Source: Blautia schinkii DSM 10518
GTDB taxonomy: Bacteria > Bacillota > Clostridia > Lachnospirales > Lachnospiraceae
Direction: 5' to 3'
Assembly (NCBI GenBank): GCA_000702025.1
Contig: JNKJ01000039.1
Span: 1-51,769 of the forward strand
DNA length: 51,769 nt
Of this stretch, positions 51,430 to 51,769 are shown one piece after another. The notes under the pieces were generated by a model that did not search any database, had not been told where the DNA came from, and saw only the letters and a program-made list of their open reading frames with translations. How positions within the stretch are numbered: the first letter of the stretch is position 1; every line of letters begins with the position of its first letter. The position numbers were made by a program, and so were the translations under genes.

Positions 51430-51769
51430 TGTACCCCTTGTCAAGGACATTTTTGAAAGTGGGGCGATTTAGTTTTGCCACCTCTTTGGTGCCTGTATCC
51501 TGTGCCCAGATGTCCTGTTTTCTATTATCATGGTATTCTATGATGTTTTAAGTAGCTATTGTGCCTTGAAGCACCCCGGCGCCTAATTCCTCCGGTTTTT
51601 TGGCGATCACCGGACAGGCCGGCCTGCCAGGGATATCCAGCGGATATTCCCCGGTGGTGAAAAATTCATAAAACTCGTTTGGGGAAAGCTTTGCAAGATC
51701 CCACTGGTAACGCTCATTATTATAGTAATCCATGTAGCTGTCTATGACAGACTTTACTTCGCTGAATTC
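51430..51769 (-). mobile_element. End of an IS3-family insertion sequence (runs off the window)
   Basis: The stretch starts with TGTACCCCTTGTCAAGGACA, a TG-led terminus like those of IS3 elements, about 118 bases before the stop of a transposase C-terminus at 51548. The rest lies beyond the window edge. The exact terminus is a judgement, because the other end and the target duplication cannot be seen. It inserts just upstream of the amidase gene. Confidence 0.6.
51548..51769 (-). CDS. IS3-family transposase, C-terminal part
   Basis: The last 73 codons of an integrase-type transposase are present, open to the window edge, with a stop at 51548. The piece reads EVKSVIDSYMDYYNNERYQW then LAKLSPNEFYEFFTTGEYPL, the usual end of IS3-family OrfB (rve integrase core), where the YNNxRYQW motif follows the last catalytic glutamate. 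The N-terminus and the DDE residues lie outside the window, so whether the element is intact is unknown. Confidence 0.85.
   Translation of the reverse strand, partial: EFSEVKSVIDSYMDYYNNERYQWDLAKLSPNEFYEFFTTGEYPLDIPGRPACPVIAKKPEELGAGVLQGTIAT

Noticed and set aside
51416..51444. Outward promoter at the IS end (TTGACA at 51444-51439)
   Set aside because: Seventeen bases later lies AGAACT, a poor -10, and transcription would start inside or at the amidase start codon.
51284..51481. Small minus-strand frame of 65 codons across the IS end and amidase start
   Set aside because: It is out of frame with the amidase, starts within the IS terminus and has no protein-like features.

Overview
The window reads as chromosome from a Gram-positive gut Firmicute, most likely a member of the Lachnospiraceae. 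The basis is gene content and style: strong AGGAGG-type ribosome binding sites, moderate GC, an LCP-family wall ligase, DacF-type D,D-carboxypeptidases, secreted proteins with choline-binding-like wall repeats and BspA-type leucine-rich repeats, and an ABC (Wzm/Wzt) surface-glycan locus. The genus cannot be fixed from the sequence alone. Nearly all genes are on the minus strand.

Layout. 1-218: non-coding, hairpin-rich, with a terminator. 219-4510: carAB. 4773-4856: tRNA-Leu(CAG). 4948-5956: three small genes (an acidic orphan, a ribbon-helix-helix protein, an XRE regulator). 5997-9126: two secreted proteins (transglutaminase-like with wall repeats; LRR plus Fn3). 9390-13725: signal peptidase II, a Cys-rich zinc-ribbon protein, a ClpX-type unfoldase and an HtrA protease. 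13869-20751: glycan genes (four GT2 proteins or modules, LCP ligase, priming sugar-phosphate transferase). 20938-22224: a DacF-type carboxypeptidase on the plus strand. 22301-26933: an AT-rich accessory patch with an HTH/AAA/PD-(D/E)XK fusion, an AAA_14/DUF4143 ATPase, a Fic protein and a decayed reading frame. 27096-38611: ABC-dependent surface-glycan locus with a GT-C membrane protein, two giant double-GT2 enzymes, a kinase-like protein, a methyltransferase, Wzt, Wzm and RmlC. 38688-39983: a second DacF-type enzyme. 40101-46364: a compact cassette of WecE-type aminotransferase, ArnC/GtrB-type glycosyltransferase, two ArnE/ArnF-sized SMR proteins, an ATP-grasp ligase and an ATP-grasp/PLP-enzyme fusion. 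46422-47945: an AT-rich trio including a SecB-like chaperone. 48148-51414: a BspA-like surface protein and a wall amidase. 51430-51769: the end of an IS3-family element.

How the genes work together. The glycan genes suggest export of a polymer made on undecaprenyl phosphate by large double-GT2 enzymes. I infer that it is capped by a methyltransferase plus a kinase-like coiled-coil protein (a split version of the WbdD idea), recognised by the C-terminal domain of Wzt, and probably attached to the wall by an LCP enzyme. RmlC and WecE both draw on dTDP-4-keto-6-deoxyglucose, linking a rhamnose branch and a 4-amino-sugar branch. The 40.1-46.4 kb cassette resembles the Arn lipid-modification pathway rebuilt with ATP-grasp ligases. 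I consider it the best candidate for an undescribed system: decoration of the cell envelope with an aminoacylated 4-amino-4,6-dideoxyhexose. The SecB-like trio is the second candidate.

Limits: all family calls come from reading motifs by eye. No database search, structure prediction or composition calculation was run.
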